64,000 nt of DNA from Acanthaster planci (lineage: Eukaryota; Echinodermata; Asteroidea; Valvatida; Acanthasteridae), in assembly GCF_001949145.1 (NCBI RefSeq), contig NW_019091518.1, positions 213,980-277,979 on the forward strand, written 5' to 3'. This document shows positions 21,614-34,900 of the stretch, in pieces. Under the pieces are notes generated by a model. That model made no database searches. It had not been told where the DNA came from and worked only from the letters and a program-made list of their open reading frames with translations. Numbering within the stretch: the stretch's first letter is position 1; every line of letters starts with the position of its first letter. Both the position numbers and the translations under genes were made by a program.

Positions 21614-24600
21614 GACTCATTGTATAAGTTATCGTTACAATTTTCAGTATAGCGTTTAATATGGTAACAGTACTACTGGAGGCAGACGAGGCAAGGTCGG
21701 CTTGCGCGCACGCATAGCGCTGGCAAAACTTCCCGGGGCAAATCGTCCATTTGTTTGTAAATTGAATAATCCGCCTTGAGAAGGAACACCCCTCATCGGT
21801 TGAATAGAGGGATCCCAATACGACGCTTTTAGCGTCGATCTGCGCACTTCTGCGTTTGAAAACGAGGCTGTATGTGTCAGTTTCAATTCTTAATACGATC
21901 AGACGATTGAAAGTAAGGAGTCAAAACACAAAATACGTGAAGTATGTTAAATTCAGACTTTTCAGGCTGAAAAGTTTTGTGGTCATTCAGGATAACTTGA
22001 CACGTAAAATCAATATCAAAAATAACGACAATTGACCGCGAACTAACGTACCTGCGATGGTCGTGTATCTTGTGCAGTGGGCGTGGTTTAAACTGAAGTG
22101 GCGTCACACTTACGAACCGGATACTCTACGTACTGTGTGGACTCCGCGGGCGCGCGCGACGAAGTTCAACACAGAGAGCCTCGGTTTCGATGCAGATATG
22201 CGCAGACGGCGCTACTGTGAAATCCCTCTATAGAGCCACGTTGGTCGGGACTGTTCAGTTTGCTGCTAGTGCGCTACCGTAACGCGCGCGTTTCATCATC
22301 TTTCGTGAACCAGCGAAGTGCAGTTCCGACCAAAGGAGCCTCCGTTGCTAGGAAAATTGCGTCCTCTCTTGGCCCAACTCGGGGCCCAAAGGCCTACTTC
22401 TTTTACGTTCTCCCACCTTATCCGGAGTACTTTTGGATCACAAATTCCGGGGGCAGTTTTGTTTAATAAAGTACACCGCAGAACGCTTGCACGGACCTTC
22501 TGACTGATTTTTTAATTCTTCAAATCAGTTTCGAGTTTTGGGCCGATGCCTTAATTTTTTTTGTCGGTTACTTAGTTCACCAGTTCATTTATGGACCAAT
22601 CACTGATGCAGGGGTTAGGTAAGTCCGCGGTCATTGGCAACCGAAACTAATACTTGTCTCTCAGCCAGGCGTCTAGGCAGTCTATACTTCGATGGTTGAA
22701 GTCTAACCCCCATCCTGTCCGCCACTCATGGAGACAGACTATAGCCTTTGTCCTGACTGACCGATTATGCTGAAATCTATCCAGCCACCATTTTACAGAC
22801 ACGGGGTCGTCCTGTCAACTCAGTTGGGCCTGCATCCCCATCTAAATTGTCTGTTTGAGTATCCGTTCCCTGTGTCGCCTTTCATCAGTGGCCTCATCTT
22901 CACCTCTATTATCTCTCCACTTTCCAGTCTTGTTAGGTAAACTCACTGTTTCCCTCGATGACCGTCCCACTTCCCCGATGAACCCAACCCAACCGGAAGA
23001 CGAGGTAAAACGAACAATTTGAACTTGGGTCTTCACCTCCAACAGAGCATACTTGAGTGTCTGCAAGCAGTGTGCTCTGCCTGGGCACAATTGTTAATCA
23101 TCTGCTTGGAACGTGGCACACGATACTGCAGATAATAACACAAATATTTTCAAGATAAAACAAGATATATATCCGTACATTGTGGACTTGAAGAGACGTC
23201 TTGATCTGCTGAATGTCGCATCAGTGTGTGAGGAATGTTCAGTCCTTTGATTTAAGAAGAGCAAGCGAGTTTTTGGTACCGTTTCATGCCATGAAATATA
23301 GCTTTAATCAAAGATAATGTCCCATTCATTGTACCAAAGGAGTAGGCCTATGTTTACTTGTATCATGCAAAAATGACATTCCACAGCTGGACTCCCCCCG
23401 GAAATGAGATACATGTATTTTTGTGACAGAAAGGCCACGGGATCCTTTATTACCATCCCAATTTCGACTATCCATCTGCCCCATTTTCTAAAATGATTGC
23501 ATCAGTAGCTGCCTTAATTTTCAAGATTCAAAGTCTACATTTCTTTCTATTTTCTGAGGGCTACTCAGGCTGAAAAGTACTATCTTATCTCACGCAACGT
23601 TGGCCCTTGTAAATTTTGTACGTTTGTATTGCTTTGGAGAGTGCACGTGTCAATCTTGCTAACATTTTTCTCTGTGAGTTGTGCTTGTGGTTTCGTTTTA
23701 GCTGGTTTAAACGCAGAAGTGTCGCAGGACGTCTGCAGGGCCAGGGAACGAGGAAATTCTCCGACAAAAGACTAGTGGCCATATTGTATAGATTTAATCA
23801 AATATTCATTTTTTAACTGCACCCTCCGACTGATAATATTATGATCCCAGGTAGGCCTAGGACTTGTGTTTTCATCGCAGGACTTCCTTTACTTCCAGCA
23901 ATGTCCACAAAGGTAACTACGCTACTTTTAACCCAGGAACAGCCCCTAGTAAAAGGTCTTTTACTCGGGGCCACACGCTTCATAGGCCTAAAATTATGAT
24001 TTCCTATCAAGCACGTAAAGCAGACGCACTGATCTGCGATCAGTGTTCCCACGTCTAGTTACAGCTCCACTTCGTGTCTGAGGCTGTGTCCTAATTACGT
24101 GGCTGTGACTTGAAATTACACGAGACTTGATAGAAAATAACTGCAGCTGCTGCAGACTGGTGTGAAATATCAAGCCTCTCCAAGAAATCTGCGCGCAGGC
24201 TGCAATGTAATGAAGGATCCGGGTCTCTGGACAGCCTCGTTATCGTTGCAGGGCTACATATCGCCCTCTGCAGTTGGTACATGGTACCAACATTGCTCAA
24301 TGACAGCAAAAAGATACTTCTCATTATACAAGACGGCACACGGACGAGGAGTCAGACAGGCGAAATCCAGACGTGACTTTGCCAAATGAAGGAGTTTCTC
24401 GTCTGAAGGACCTTGATGAATAGGGAACTCGCCCTGCATCGCGCATCCATCGATAAAAACGCCATGTTCATTTCCCGTCTCTTTTGGGAGCCACATCGAT
24501 AACTGTGCCCGACCAGTAATGACACTTGGCAGAAAGAAAAGTACGGGTTGATATCCAGGTCAGTGCAAGCAGGAAGGGGGAGGTAGCACAGTCTGCTTGT

Positions 24601-24727
24601 TGAGAAAGAAAAAAGGATTTGGCGTAGGCCTATTCGATTGCTCCACTTCCGTAGTCTGCTACTCTTAATGCGCATAGTTGCCGTGATTGGAAACAAAGGG
24701 ACGAATCGGCGCATTGGCAAGTACAAA
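21614..24727. other. Intergenic stretch with a CpG-rich patch
   Basis: From about 22135 to 22500 the sequence is rich in CpG (ccgcgggcgcgcgcgac, taacgcgcgcg) and contains tctatagagcc and an RFX-like gttgctaggaaaa half site, as a promoter might. No open frame of interest follows on either strand. A near-perfect 13-bp inverted repeat with a 2-base loop lies at 23943-23970. Confidence 0.45.
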
Positions 24728-24951
24728 CAGGGGCGGATCCAGGAATTTTTCCGGGGGGTCAGGTCGGAGATTTTTTTTTTAATATCTCATTTTTCGCGGA
24801 CAAGCAGAAACGATGATGATATTACATATGGATTGTTAGCAGTGGTATTGGCATATTTACTTTAGGTATGTTTTATTAGTTTCCCTATCCTTTCCCTCAC
24901 CTCATTTTTCAGAGCTGGGGGGTCGACCCCCCCCCCACGGATCCGTGCCTG
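24728..24951. mobile_element. MITE with CAGG...GGATCC termini
   Basis: Begins caggggcggatccagg and ends with the reverse complement of caggcacggatccgtg. The two ends match in 11-12 of 16 positions. The element is flanked by the direct repeat acaaa (24723-24727 and 24952-24956). G-runs and C-runs inside the ends make it a long imperfect hairpin. At 224 bp it is non-coding and non-autonomous. Confidence 0.75.
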
Positions 24952-25545
24952 ACAAAGCTGTAAAGTTCAACATACTAAACTTACCCTTTCGGACAGCTGT
25001 CAGGGCGACGTAACAAATTAGCGAATCCGCTCGTCACATCCACCCACAAAGGGCGCTGGGAAGGGTTAATGCGGTTTTTTTTTGTGACGGAAATACAGCT
25101 ATGGACAAGCTCTTTCTCTTCCCAGTGTTTTACTGCACAACTGTCTAGGGATACACCGTGTCGTTTTGTATGGGAAAATACCTTTATTTCCTGTCTTAAG
25201 AGGAGACTGGTCTACACGCCTTCCGGAGGTTTCCTTGTTGAAATGTTTGACTTAACTTTCCCAGGCTTTAGAAACCTTCCAAAGCTACGATCATAGCCTC
25301 TGTTCAAGTCGAGTTTCCCTGGGGTACTGTTAAAAAAAATTGCTTTCCAGCTTCCTGAAAGGGAGGTGAGTGACAAGCAAAATAAGAGAACAGAACAGTG
25401 CGCCCTCAGTAGTTAATGTATAAACGACTATTTGAACTGATTAATAACCTGATTTATGCCCAACATAAAAAGCTATCTACTGTTTGATTTGGTTTCCTGC
25501 GACTGCTTGCATACTCGCTAGCCACAAGCCTCTTTGGCAGGAAGC

Positions 25546-25715
25546 ATGGGCATGACATGATTGAAAACTTGGGGGAGGAATCATCTATGTTGTAAAAATA
25601 GCAAAGGGGAGTCAAAAGGAAACTCGGTTCATACATACTGTTTATGTTCATTTCAAACAGCGAGGGGGGGAGGATGCAGCCCTCTGTGTGCGCCCCCTCC
25701 CGTCTTACGCCACTG
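25546..25715. mobile_element. Degraded hAT-like MITE (right end clear)
   Basis: The right end reads cgtcttacgccactg, the reverse complement of cagtggcgtaagacg. It is the same terminus as the intact element at 31749-31934. The left end is eroded (catgggcatgac...). Flanking octamers gcaggaag and gcaggttg agree at 6 of 8 positions, which could be an old 8-bp target duplication. Confidence 0.5.
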
Positions 25716-25723
25716 GCAGGTTG

Positions 25724-28700
25724 GTAGCGCAGACTGCGAACCGTATAGCTTGCCACGAACAGGTATCGCACATACATTCCATGCACATGTTTCATTTGCA
25801 CACGGAAGTACATTGTACACCCATCACCAGGCTATGCATGGGGCACACAACTCCATTGAATGCCAACTTGCCCCGTAGGAAATTCGCACTTTTAAAGGGC
25901 TGTGGCGGCAAGCACGAAAGAAAGATCAGCCGTCGTTGTGGGGACATCACTGGAGTCACGCGAACCTCCCTGAATAATTGGATCCTGAAAATCTACCAAA
26001 AGCTGGGGACGAAAATTCCCGCTTCATAACCACGGCCCAAAAGTCAACTCTATCTACCAGTTTTAGTGACGTTTGGGCGACAGCATAAACTTGCATATAT
26101 CGACATATTTATAAATTGTGGTATTTTTCATTCACTGTCACGGTATGCTGCTTTATGTTGAATCGATTGCCCACAGCGCCCTCACCTGGCGATCCACGTT
26201 GGTTCTGTACTATTTGAGCTGATGTGTACGCCTTGCATTAGCAAGCCAAGTCCATGTGTAATGCAGTATAGCAAGATGCCGTAATCGTCTGTATCATCAT
26301 GCTACATTGTGTCGTTACATACTCGCCGTCACCAGAGAATTATGTTGGATTTTTTTCCCGTCGAATGTTGTGCAAATTTAGATGTGGCTATCATTATCTA
26401 TAGGGCCAGGGTCCACGCTCTTGGCAAAATGACAAAAATCAGTCTGCAGTAGATCGCAAGCCCCGAACGAGAATGGTTAAAAGGCTTATCTGTCAAAACG
26501 GAACGATATTGACAGCACCTCCGTGATATAGATTGGGTTTGCCAGCAGGCGTCTCCTTGTGTCCAAGGTTCATCGTGTTGTCATGGAGACGTTATCACAA
26601 GGTCTTAAGATGATCTATTATCGAGATTGCATCCTTGAAATTGCTGTACCTGGGCAGCAGAAATGCTGGTGCTTCAATAGACATTGAATAAAATCGTAGA
26701 GATATTTAAAGTAAATCGTACTTAGAGAATATTTTGCTTCGAGTATTACCAATTACAACGTCGAACGAGATCAGCAGTTTTTATTGCCGAACTTGTCCAT
26801 ATATTTATGTAAAATCCCTCCTTTGTTAATCCCTTGCCTCCTTACTTTAAATAATGTGTAATGTGATTCGTCCAGCTTACAGTAGACTAAAATTTATATT
26901 GAAATCTGTAAAGATTAAAAAACTCTGCTCTCTTTTATAAGATTAGTTATTCTGCTTTGCACTTTCATTCTGCCTTCAGCTAATATAAGCCGAAAACAAT
27001 CTCTTTGAAATGTTAGATTGTACCAAATCATACCCAGGGAACCTGCCGTTTTAATTCCTGGCCGAGGCTGCGTGCAAGCTCAGCGGCGAGACCCTAGAAG
27101 AGGCCCCCGATGGTATGCCCTCCTCTTACGCCTGAAGTGATCCGGGGTCCCCCTTAACAATCAGCCCACGGAGCCCGGCATCTGCCAATTGCTGGCCTCG
27201 CCGCGCCGTGTATGTGCAGTCAAAATCCGGACAGTTCCGGGGATTAAGCAGTTGAATCAATCGATGGACGGATTTGGACGTGTATTTAAGCCAATCTGAG
27301 CCCGTCAGAGAGCTCGAGCGGACAGGGGAATGAGAAGCATGAAAGCTAAACACTAGTAAGCGACCCTGGAATCACGCAGGAAGTTGCATAAACAGGAAGC
27401 CGACGAACGACTTTCTTATTTCAGACCGGTCCTTCTATTTTCCTATTTGACTTTGTGCGTCAGTATAAGAGATCGTAAGGTTATCTAACACTGTTCAATT
27501 TAAGTCCTAATCGAAATAGTTTGGCTGATTAGGCATGCAGGTGTAGAAATCATGAAACTGGATTCCCAAATCTCGAGGATGTTCGCTGCTTGATGGTGTA
27601 GGGAGGCCTCAGCATCAGCCTCATGACTCTCAGATATCGTGTGTAATAGCAGCTTTAATTAGTTGGGGAAAAAATGATCTAACACTGGTGATGAGATGCG
27701 TCTGCATTGTGACCATTTCGATCCCTGTCGTTTGATGAAATCAACTTTCCAAATTATTAAGATAAAAACAAAACCGCGAGATTTTGACCAAGCTACAGGC
27801 ACGAGAGTCTCGCGGGGCCTAATCCCATGCAGTGAAGGGCGCGGTTTTGTTTCCCTTTTTAAATGAAGGGTTGCTGTGGCAACGGGTATGCTGCCTCCCG
27901 ACCCTGGGGGCCCCACACACAGTGCTCGAGCTGGGAGATTCTGACGTTGCAGTTTCGAATTAATGAAGCCAAGTGTCTCCAAGTGTGTCCCTAGCGCGCC
28001 CTTCCCCATCTGAATTCAACGGGTGTACTCTGGCAGGCTAAGACATGTTCCCCAAATTGAATTTGGAGTGATTTTCCGTGCCTGGCAGGGTTCGTGTTAG
28101 GCTGGCGATCCAAACACGGCATACAGCTGCGACCTAGTATCTGCTCGCCCAGGTAATTACTTGGCGATTTACGATGTATACTTCCGGTATGGTTTGTTGG
28201 AAGGTATACGTGGATTATTAACCCACAGACGTGATAAGCTGTATTCAAGATGAGAGGTAAAGAGCATGGAATAATGTCAGCGTTGAAACGACTACTGAGT
28301 TTAGGCCGAACATTAAATCAAGTGTCACAATCTGTGCAAAGTTTTCCTCAAAAATAATAACATTGAAAGAGTGACGTTGTTATTCTGTTTCCCATAATTA
28401 TTTGGATACTGAACTAGTACCCGACACCAAAGTGTATGTCTGTAAAGGGTGTCTTGGAAAAACCCAGATTTCACGATTAATTGCTCGGAAAGACACTTTT
28501 TTTCAACGTTAAGTGTATACGAAGTCTTTTTTTTTTTGATTGCTCATTTTTGCCTCCTTTTTTTTGTTATATTTATTCCAACCAAATAATGCATTGGTTA
28601 CACATTACCGATTAGGCACAGTCTGAATTCGGGTAGAAAGTAGAGTTTAAAGGGGCCGCGTAGTGCAGTGCAGTCTTGAAAATGCACTGTCAATGAATGT

Positions 28701-31700
28701 TATTATTTATTATTATTTTGCTATTCTAAAGAAGTCTTTCGGCGCCTTTTGGTTTTTATGCTGATGCAAATTTCAAGGCAAAACTGGGATGTAATCCCGG
28801 GGGAAAAAAAGAGAGTTGCATTGAATTGTGCACACACAAAGCTGCTATATATTGATGTTACATTTTGCTTTCCTTTTTAATTTATTGATGTAAAGGACAC
28901 GACATTGAGCCAAAGAGCAACCCCCTCTCAGAAATATTTTCAGTGAGCACATTTTCGGCTCAGTACATCAGCAGAATAACGTATAAACTGAACAGTGCCT
29001 CCCTTTCATGACATCACATCACCAGCGCCCTCACTTGTACAACCGCGGACCCTTTAAAAGTGTGATTGTCAGGGCGCGTCCTCGCCTCATCGTCACTGAG
29101 CGGCCAAACCAGGACACTGGACCTCTCCCCATAAGATTTCCGTGTTGTTGATTGTGGGATGGGGCCGTCCAAAAACGAAGGCTTGCATCTCTCCTCTAAA
29201 ACTTGATGAATCAAGCAAACAAAATTGGACGGAAGCAGAGGAACTTTATCGGAGGTGCAGAGGGAACAACGAGAAGTTTGTTAAAGAGAGAGAAATAGTA
29301 GACAAGCTGCGAGATACTGGATCTAATTTTGAACACTTTCTTTGGCGACGTTTGTGTTCCTTCCCAGGTGAAAATGTGCGCAGATATTGAAGACTGATGT
29401 TTTGACGCACTTTTGCTTCACTTTAAGCCAAGAAGTAGGAAACACCCACCATTGTCCTACAAAGCCAACTGTGGCATCGACAGTAATTGCAGCTGTCCTT
29501 GATCAGTCAAGAGTGTGTCCCAAATACCATCTTGCTGGTATCTAATAAATGGAAAAGGACAAAACGGTCTTCGATATAAAAGTCACTTTTGAAAGAAAAT
29601 GAAGTTATACTGGTAGTGCATCAACTCTTCGATCCTGGCCTTCTTTTTTTTAGAACACCTTATCTTCATAACCACATTACACCAAAAGTTTCCTTATACA
29701 TGTATATGATATTAAACCCACACCTACCGAGTAGGCAAAAGTACAAAATGTCTTTGGAGTGGCGCCAATGATCGATACTTGTGGAACTCTTACACTTCGT
29801 AGGCAAAATGCAGCCAGGCTGTGGTATTATTTTTTCACTGGTGAAATGTGTTTCCAATTGATTTTTCCAGAGTCTATTTTATTTCAAGGAAAGGAAATTG
29901 CACCAGGTCGTTGTGCATAACAAATTAAACCCGGGATCTTCTGTTTAAAGTGATGCATTCTTATCATTTTCAACCCGTTTCTAATCCACACTCAGGAATA
30001 AATTTAAGCTGAGCACAAGTTTCTGCTACGACGAAATTGGGTCAAATAGACCCATTCGAAAACAGGGACGTCAGCTCTCCCCCTGCGCTACAGTGCTCCG
30101 GATGGGTAGCACGCTGCAGTTACCCGCTTACAAATTTCCCGGTTAAAAATGCAAAGAACGGCCGCCTTTCGAGGACATCACGCGCCGCCATGTTTGCACA
30201 GCTAGCTGTGCGGCAGGGCGCTGGGTCGTTATGGCGTCCCACGCGCTATGGTCACAGCTGCAACTGTCTGGGTGAATTTCTTAAAGTGCTTGTATCATGC
30301 ACGTGAGTGTGGGGGTGCTTGACCGCATGTTTTTTACGACCGAGAGTAAAATGTAAGAGTTTTGAAGTCATGCTGGTTACATACTGATAAAATATCCCAA
30401 AGTTGGCCCAGATCTTGGCGATAGGTGAACAGATTTATGCAGCATTAATTTTTATGCTCCTTATGGTCTGTTGGCGTTTTGTGCAGAGGTTGTGTTTCTG
30501 AAATTTTGCTGGTCGATGTCCTCGTACAAATCCAACGTGAACCTGCGAGTGTGGATCTTCTTGTACCAGTTTATGGGACATCCTTAAGGACTAACAGCTT
30601 CATGATTTTACGTTCCATTGCGTAATATGTTGTTTTCTAGGATGAGTGTAGGGAGGATGCGGAGAAGTTAAGTCCAGGCAGTTATTCCGTGGGCAGATTG
30701 CGATGTCGGAAATGGAGCACCATTACCGACAAAACTACCACTCCGGGGTGCAATAGCAATTTGGGAGGTGTCGGTCGCTTGCGTCGCTGCCGGAAAACAC
30801 TCATTCTACGAGGAGAACACAAAGCAACATTAGGGAGTGTACGTAGAGAATCACACTTGCAGTTAATGAAATGTTACATGGCCAAAAATAAAGACAGAAC
30901 AGCAATTGCGGACTCTGCAACGCGAGAGGAAACTGTCTGAGAATGTCTCACTCCAAAACGACTAAACAAAGAGCAAATCGTTGCTTAATTGCATTGAGAG
31001 ATCGCAGCCACCAAAACAGCCACAAGATTATTTGTAAAAAACACAATATTGGGAACGACGTAGTTTGAATCAGAGGTAATTCTCCGTTTTAGAGATCTTA
31101 AGTTTGCTGTATTACATCAGTGAATATCGCATTGGTAACTCGTGTATGACATAATGTCTAAGACCTGCCTCGTAGCGTTTGGATTTGTCTCCTCATTCAT
31201 TTTGTTCTCATCTGAAGGAGAGACGACTTGTAGTCGTAGATTTCTAGTCAGCTACGTACTCCCCAATTATACATTGATCTGATGTTTCCTCGATAAATCT
31301 CTGCCAAAATCGTCGCCAAACGTCAAGGTCTTTTTCGTCAACTCAGCCGGATGATTTTTCCCCCATCAAAAACGGTTAACTTCCGAATTCTCTGAATGTT
31401 AGTCGTGTCTCCAGTACCAGAAGCAATCGTTGACAAGTAATCTAATTAGCTGCCGGCTGTAAATGAAATGATGAGGCTGACTTGGAGACGAGTAAAACAA
31501 CCTCTTACGAACCCAATGATGAAGCATTCCACCCAACACATCTGATCACAGGACGACCCTTTCTGAGTCTAAAAATATACCAAATTGGTACAACAGGAAT
31601 GACCTTGAATCCAGACGGGCTGACGTGTTGTTCTACGCATTATTCTAAGATGATGCGATAGTTGCCGGGTGTGTTGTTCGGGTGCTATCATTTGAAGCCC

Positions 31701-31740
31701 GAAACACATCAGGAAAGGCGAACTTTCAGAATGGCATTTA
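25724..31740. other. Intergenic stretch, no convincing gene
   Basis: Mostly unremarkable. A CpG-rich patch at 30060-30310 holds an ATG in excellent context (gccgccatg at 30190) followed by a 38-codon frame rich in Arg and Ser (see findings). T-runs lie at 28496-28565. A (TTA)n stretch at 28695-28720 may be a SINE tail. Confidence 0.5.
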
Positions 31741-31748
31741 GGCTGCTA

Positions 31749-31934
31749 CAGTGGCGTAAATAGGATTTTACTAGTGGGGGCACAAAGGGGAAACCAGCAT
31801 TTTATAGGGGGCACCAGCTTTCAGTGAGGTGCAGTGAGGGAAAGATTTTGTTAGCCTTGTTCAATATCCATTCATCCGTGTTAGTGGGGGGGGGGGCACG
31901 TGCCCCCAGCCCCCCCCCCCCGGCTACGCCACTG
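31749..31934. mobile_element. hAT-type MITE with CAGTGGCGTA termini
   Basis: Starts cagtggcgtaaatagg and ends with the reverse complement of cagtggcgtagccggg. It is flanked by the 8-bp near-duplication ggctgcta (31741-31748) and ggctgctt (31935-31942). The 10-bp terminus and 8-bp duplication are typical of hAT elements. The right half contains long G and C runs around cacgtg, which will fold strongly. At 186 bp it is non-autonomous. Confidence 0.85.
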
Positions 31935-31942
31935 GGCTGCTT

Positions 31943-34900
31943 TCGTAATACGTGTGCCATCAAAAGGAACCGTGTCGGGTTTCCCTTGGGTATACCTCGT
32001 TCTAGGCAGGGGCTAGCAGTCAGCTAGCCGATCCACTGATCCAGCGAATATTAAAAGCAAAAAATATTAAAACTCGTAAACTGACTTAGCCAGTCAGGTA
32101 CTACACTCAGTCACCTTGTCTTCAAATACAAATTAAACATCAACCAAAGTCTCATCTATTAAGTGAGACACACATAGACCAAGCCAAGGGCAAACCAGAC
32201 AAGCAACGAGCCATTACCCAACCAACCAGCCAACCAACTTTTTTATTTAAACCAGCTAGCACCCTAAGCATACATCACCACAAACAAACAGGCTAGCAAT
32301 GCAAACACACTGCCCTGGGACGGGGGGTAGACGTTCCGTTTCATCCCGGCAATTGACACAGCTGTAAGCCGTTCATGGCGATCAGGCATTCAGTTAATGA
32401 AGGCGTTGATTGCCGACCTTCACCTCTTAGTCTCAGCCTCGCTCGCCCTTCCTCCGTCTTCTTTAGTTAATGAAGATGGATTCTGCAAGCTGGCCAACCT
32501 CATCAGTCCCCATTCATTCAGAGATTAGAGAAGCTGCAACGCCCTGGAATTAAGTTTGTCACTGAGAAGCCCCTGGGCTAGCCTGCGATCTTGAAGACGG
32601 CAATGCATTGATATTCATCCCATCCTCTGTGGGAGCTTGCACCAGACTCGGACGCGTTTTGGGCACAGCAACAACACTCGCTCCACAGACTAGGAGACAA
32701 ACAAAAAGTGGCATGCGTTTGTTTGTTTTTCGAACAGGGTATTACCTCTGTGCTAATTTCTGCAGACTGTAATGACACACTCAATTGCGTGTTTCGGACT
32801 TCACTTCCTGATTATGATGACTATTTGAAAGATCTGGAATATGATTAAGTGCAAATTGGGTTGGTCAAAATGCTTTCAGCAGTCCGGATGTACGGCTTAA
32901 ACTCATATTAACGTAAATGGAAATCCCAATCGAAATGCATTCTTTAAGGAGAAATCCTTGCTCCAGTTTATATTCTGCTTACAGGTTACAAGTATTTTCT
33001 TTTCACAATCCCAATATTCCAGTTGGTGATTACATTATATTTAAACAGCGAAACAGCGGGATCGTGCATGAATCCGATGAAGGCTTATTGGGTTGCACAT
33101 CCCGATTTGTGGACGATTGGGGACATCAGTTGACTCCACCACCATGGGGAAATGTGTTGCGTCAAATAACTCGTCTCATTTTCATTCGTTGAACTGGTTC
33201 CGTAATGACATAGACACGGAGGAGTCAGCCTCGATCTGATTGCCTTATGATAAGGCGTTTGGTGCCATTGCTTGCGTTTCGTTGTGTGCGCTAAGTTACT
33301 TGTTGTCAATATTTGGGGATTTTGTCACAGTGCTGGATATTTAAGAGTTTGAAGTCCTTAGCTTCTGGAGCCAGCAGCACTTCACAAGTCTGGAACCGAA
33401 TCTACCACGCTTGCTCCAGGGGACATCCTGAAATAGCTCCTTGATGGCTGCTCGGTAGAGGCACACGTTCATCGTTCCCTTCCGTGGCGCGTGCCCACGG
33501 CCTAACGCCGAGGATCACAAGGCGTCATGGCGACGAAGGAGAAGATTACCTTCGCCGTCCGCGCGCCTTTTGCGGGATCACACGTTCCTGGAAAAGTCTC
33601 GTTAATGCATTGCGAAGGCCCGGCCCGAACGAGAAAAATAGTCCAAGGAAGTTGGGGGGTGGGGTTGGTGTTGGTGATAGAGCAACGGCACCTTGAGTAG
33701 TAAGACGATTATCGAGAAAGCAGCACCGACCTGGATTCGAAATAAATCTAATGACTTCAGCGTCACCCGCCGACCCGGCCTCGATCTCATTCTACGTCCG
33801 GGGGGATTAACGCAGATGCGCCGTTCACGAAACGTATCTTTAAATCTTATCTGGAAAGATACCCCCGTCCTTTATACCCATCACACATCACGGCTAAGAC
33901 TCAGATTGCGAAGAAAGACACCTTTGAAAAACTCTTCCAAATGTCTAGTCACTATTTCCTCAGTATGTTAACGCGGCATCATCGGCCAGCATGTCACATG
34001 ACAGAGGCCAGGAGTTCACGGCCGCCCTTTAAAATTTAAAAGGCAAGTAGTAGGCCTACGTCAAAAGATCGAAGCAAGGTACATAAAATGAACTACCTCG
34101 GGAACACCAGGCAACAAAATAATCATTACGATCAAGATTTCCTATTTCAAATTCACTGTTTGAAGGGTTCGTATTTGAACAAATCATGCCCGCACGCCAC
34201 CCTGTCGAATTAGATGCCATTGAAGAGTTGGCATTGCATGATAAATGCAAAACGGAGTCTGTCACGTGGACTGCACATTGACCAATAGTAGTAAGCCACG
34301 TCAGCAATGCACTATAGCAACTAAAATACTAGCACACGCAGCTGCATGTAACCAATACAAATAAGGGGTTTTCCTGTTTTTCTCTAAAGTCACTGGAACG
34401 ATGGTCGATACTAATTCCGGGGGAATGACTGGACCCCCAAAACCAGGACAAGTTCCCAAGTCGGAGACACTCGGCAGAAAATGAGGAAGGCTAGTTCCGA
34501 ATCCGGCATTGTATCTGGCAAGGACGTCTGCCATTCGGAGTATGACCCTGAGATGACCGCTGTAAACTGGCGTCCTGCCTTTACCATATATGGTATTGCT
34601 CAGCCGTGATTCGAAGCGCAGTGAACGACTCATAGGCAGTCGTGAGGGAAGCAGATGTTGCTAGACTTTTTTATCCGACTTGAGCACAACACTGCCCTCG
34701 CACGGTGACTTTAATAACTGTTTCATCGCCTGTCGTCTCGGCTGGCCTGTCATTACTGTATAGTGTCGGTTGTTAGCAAGATGGTTGACAGAATTCCCTC
34801 TCCTTAATTGAACATTCCTATCTAAGGGTTTGATACGCTACAGCACACTTGCACTGAGATAAATTGTCCTATAATTACGTGTTGCGCATAACGTGGACTC

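Noticed and set aside
24352-24726. 124-codon minus-strand frame next to the MITE
   Set aside because: No recognisable domain; it ends at the transposon edge and has no splice or codon support.
28690-28722. SINE tail at a (TTA)n run
   Set aside because: Only simple repeat is visible; no SINE body precedes it.
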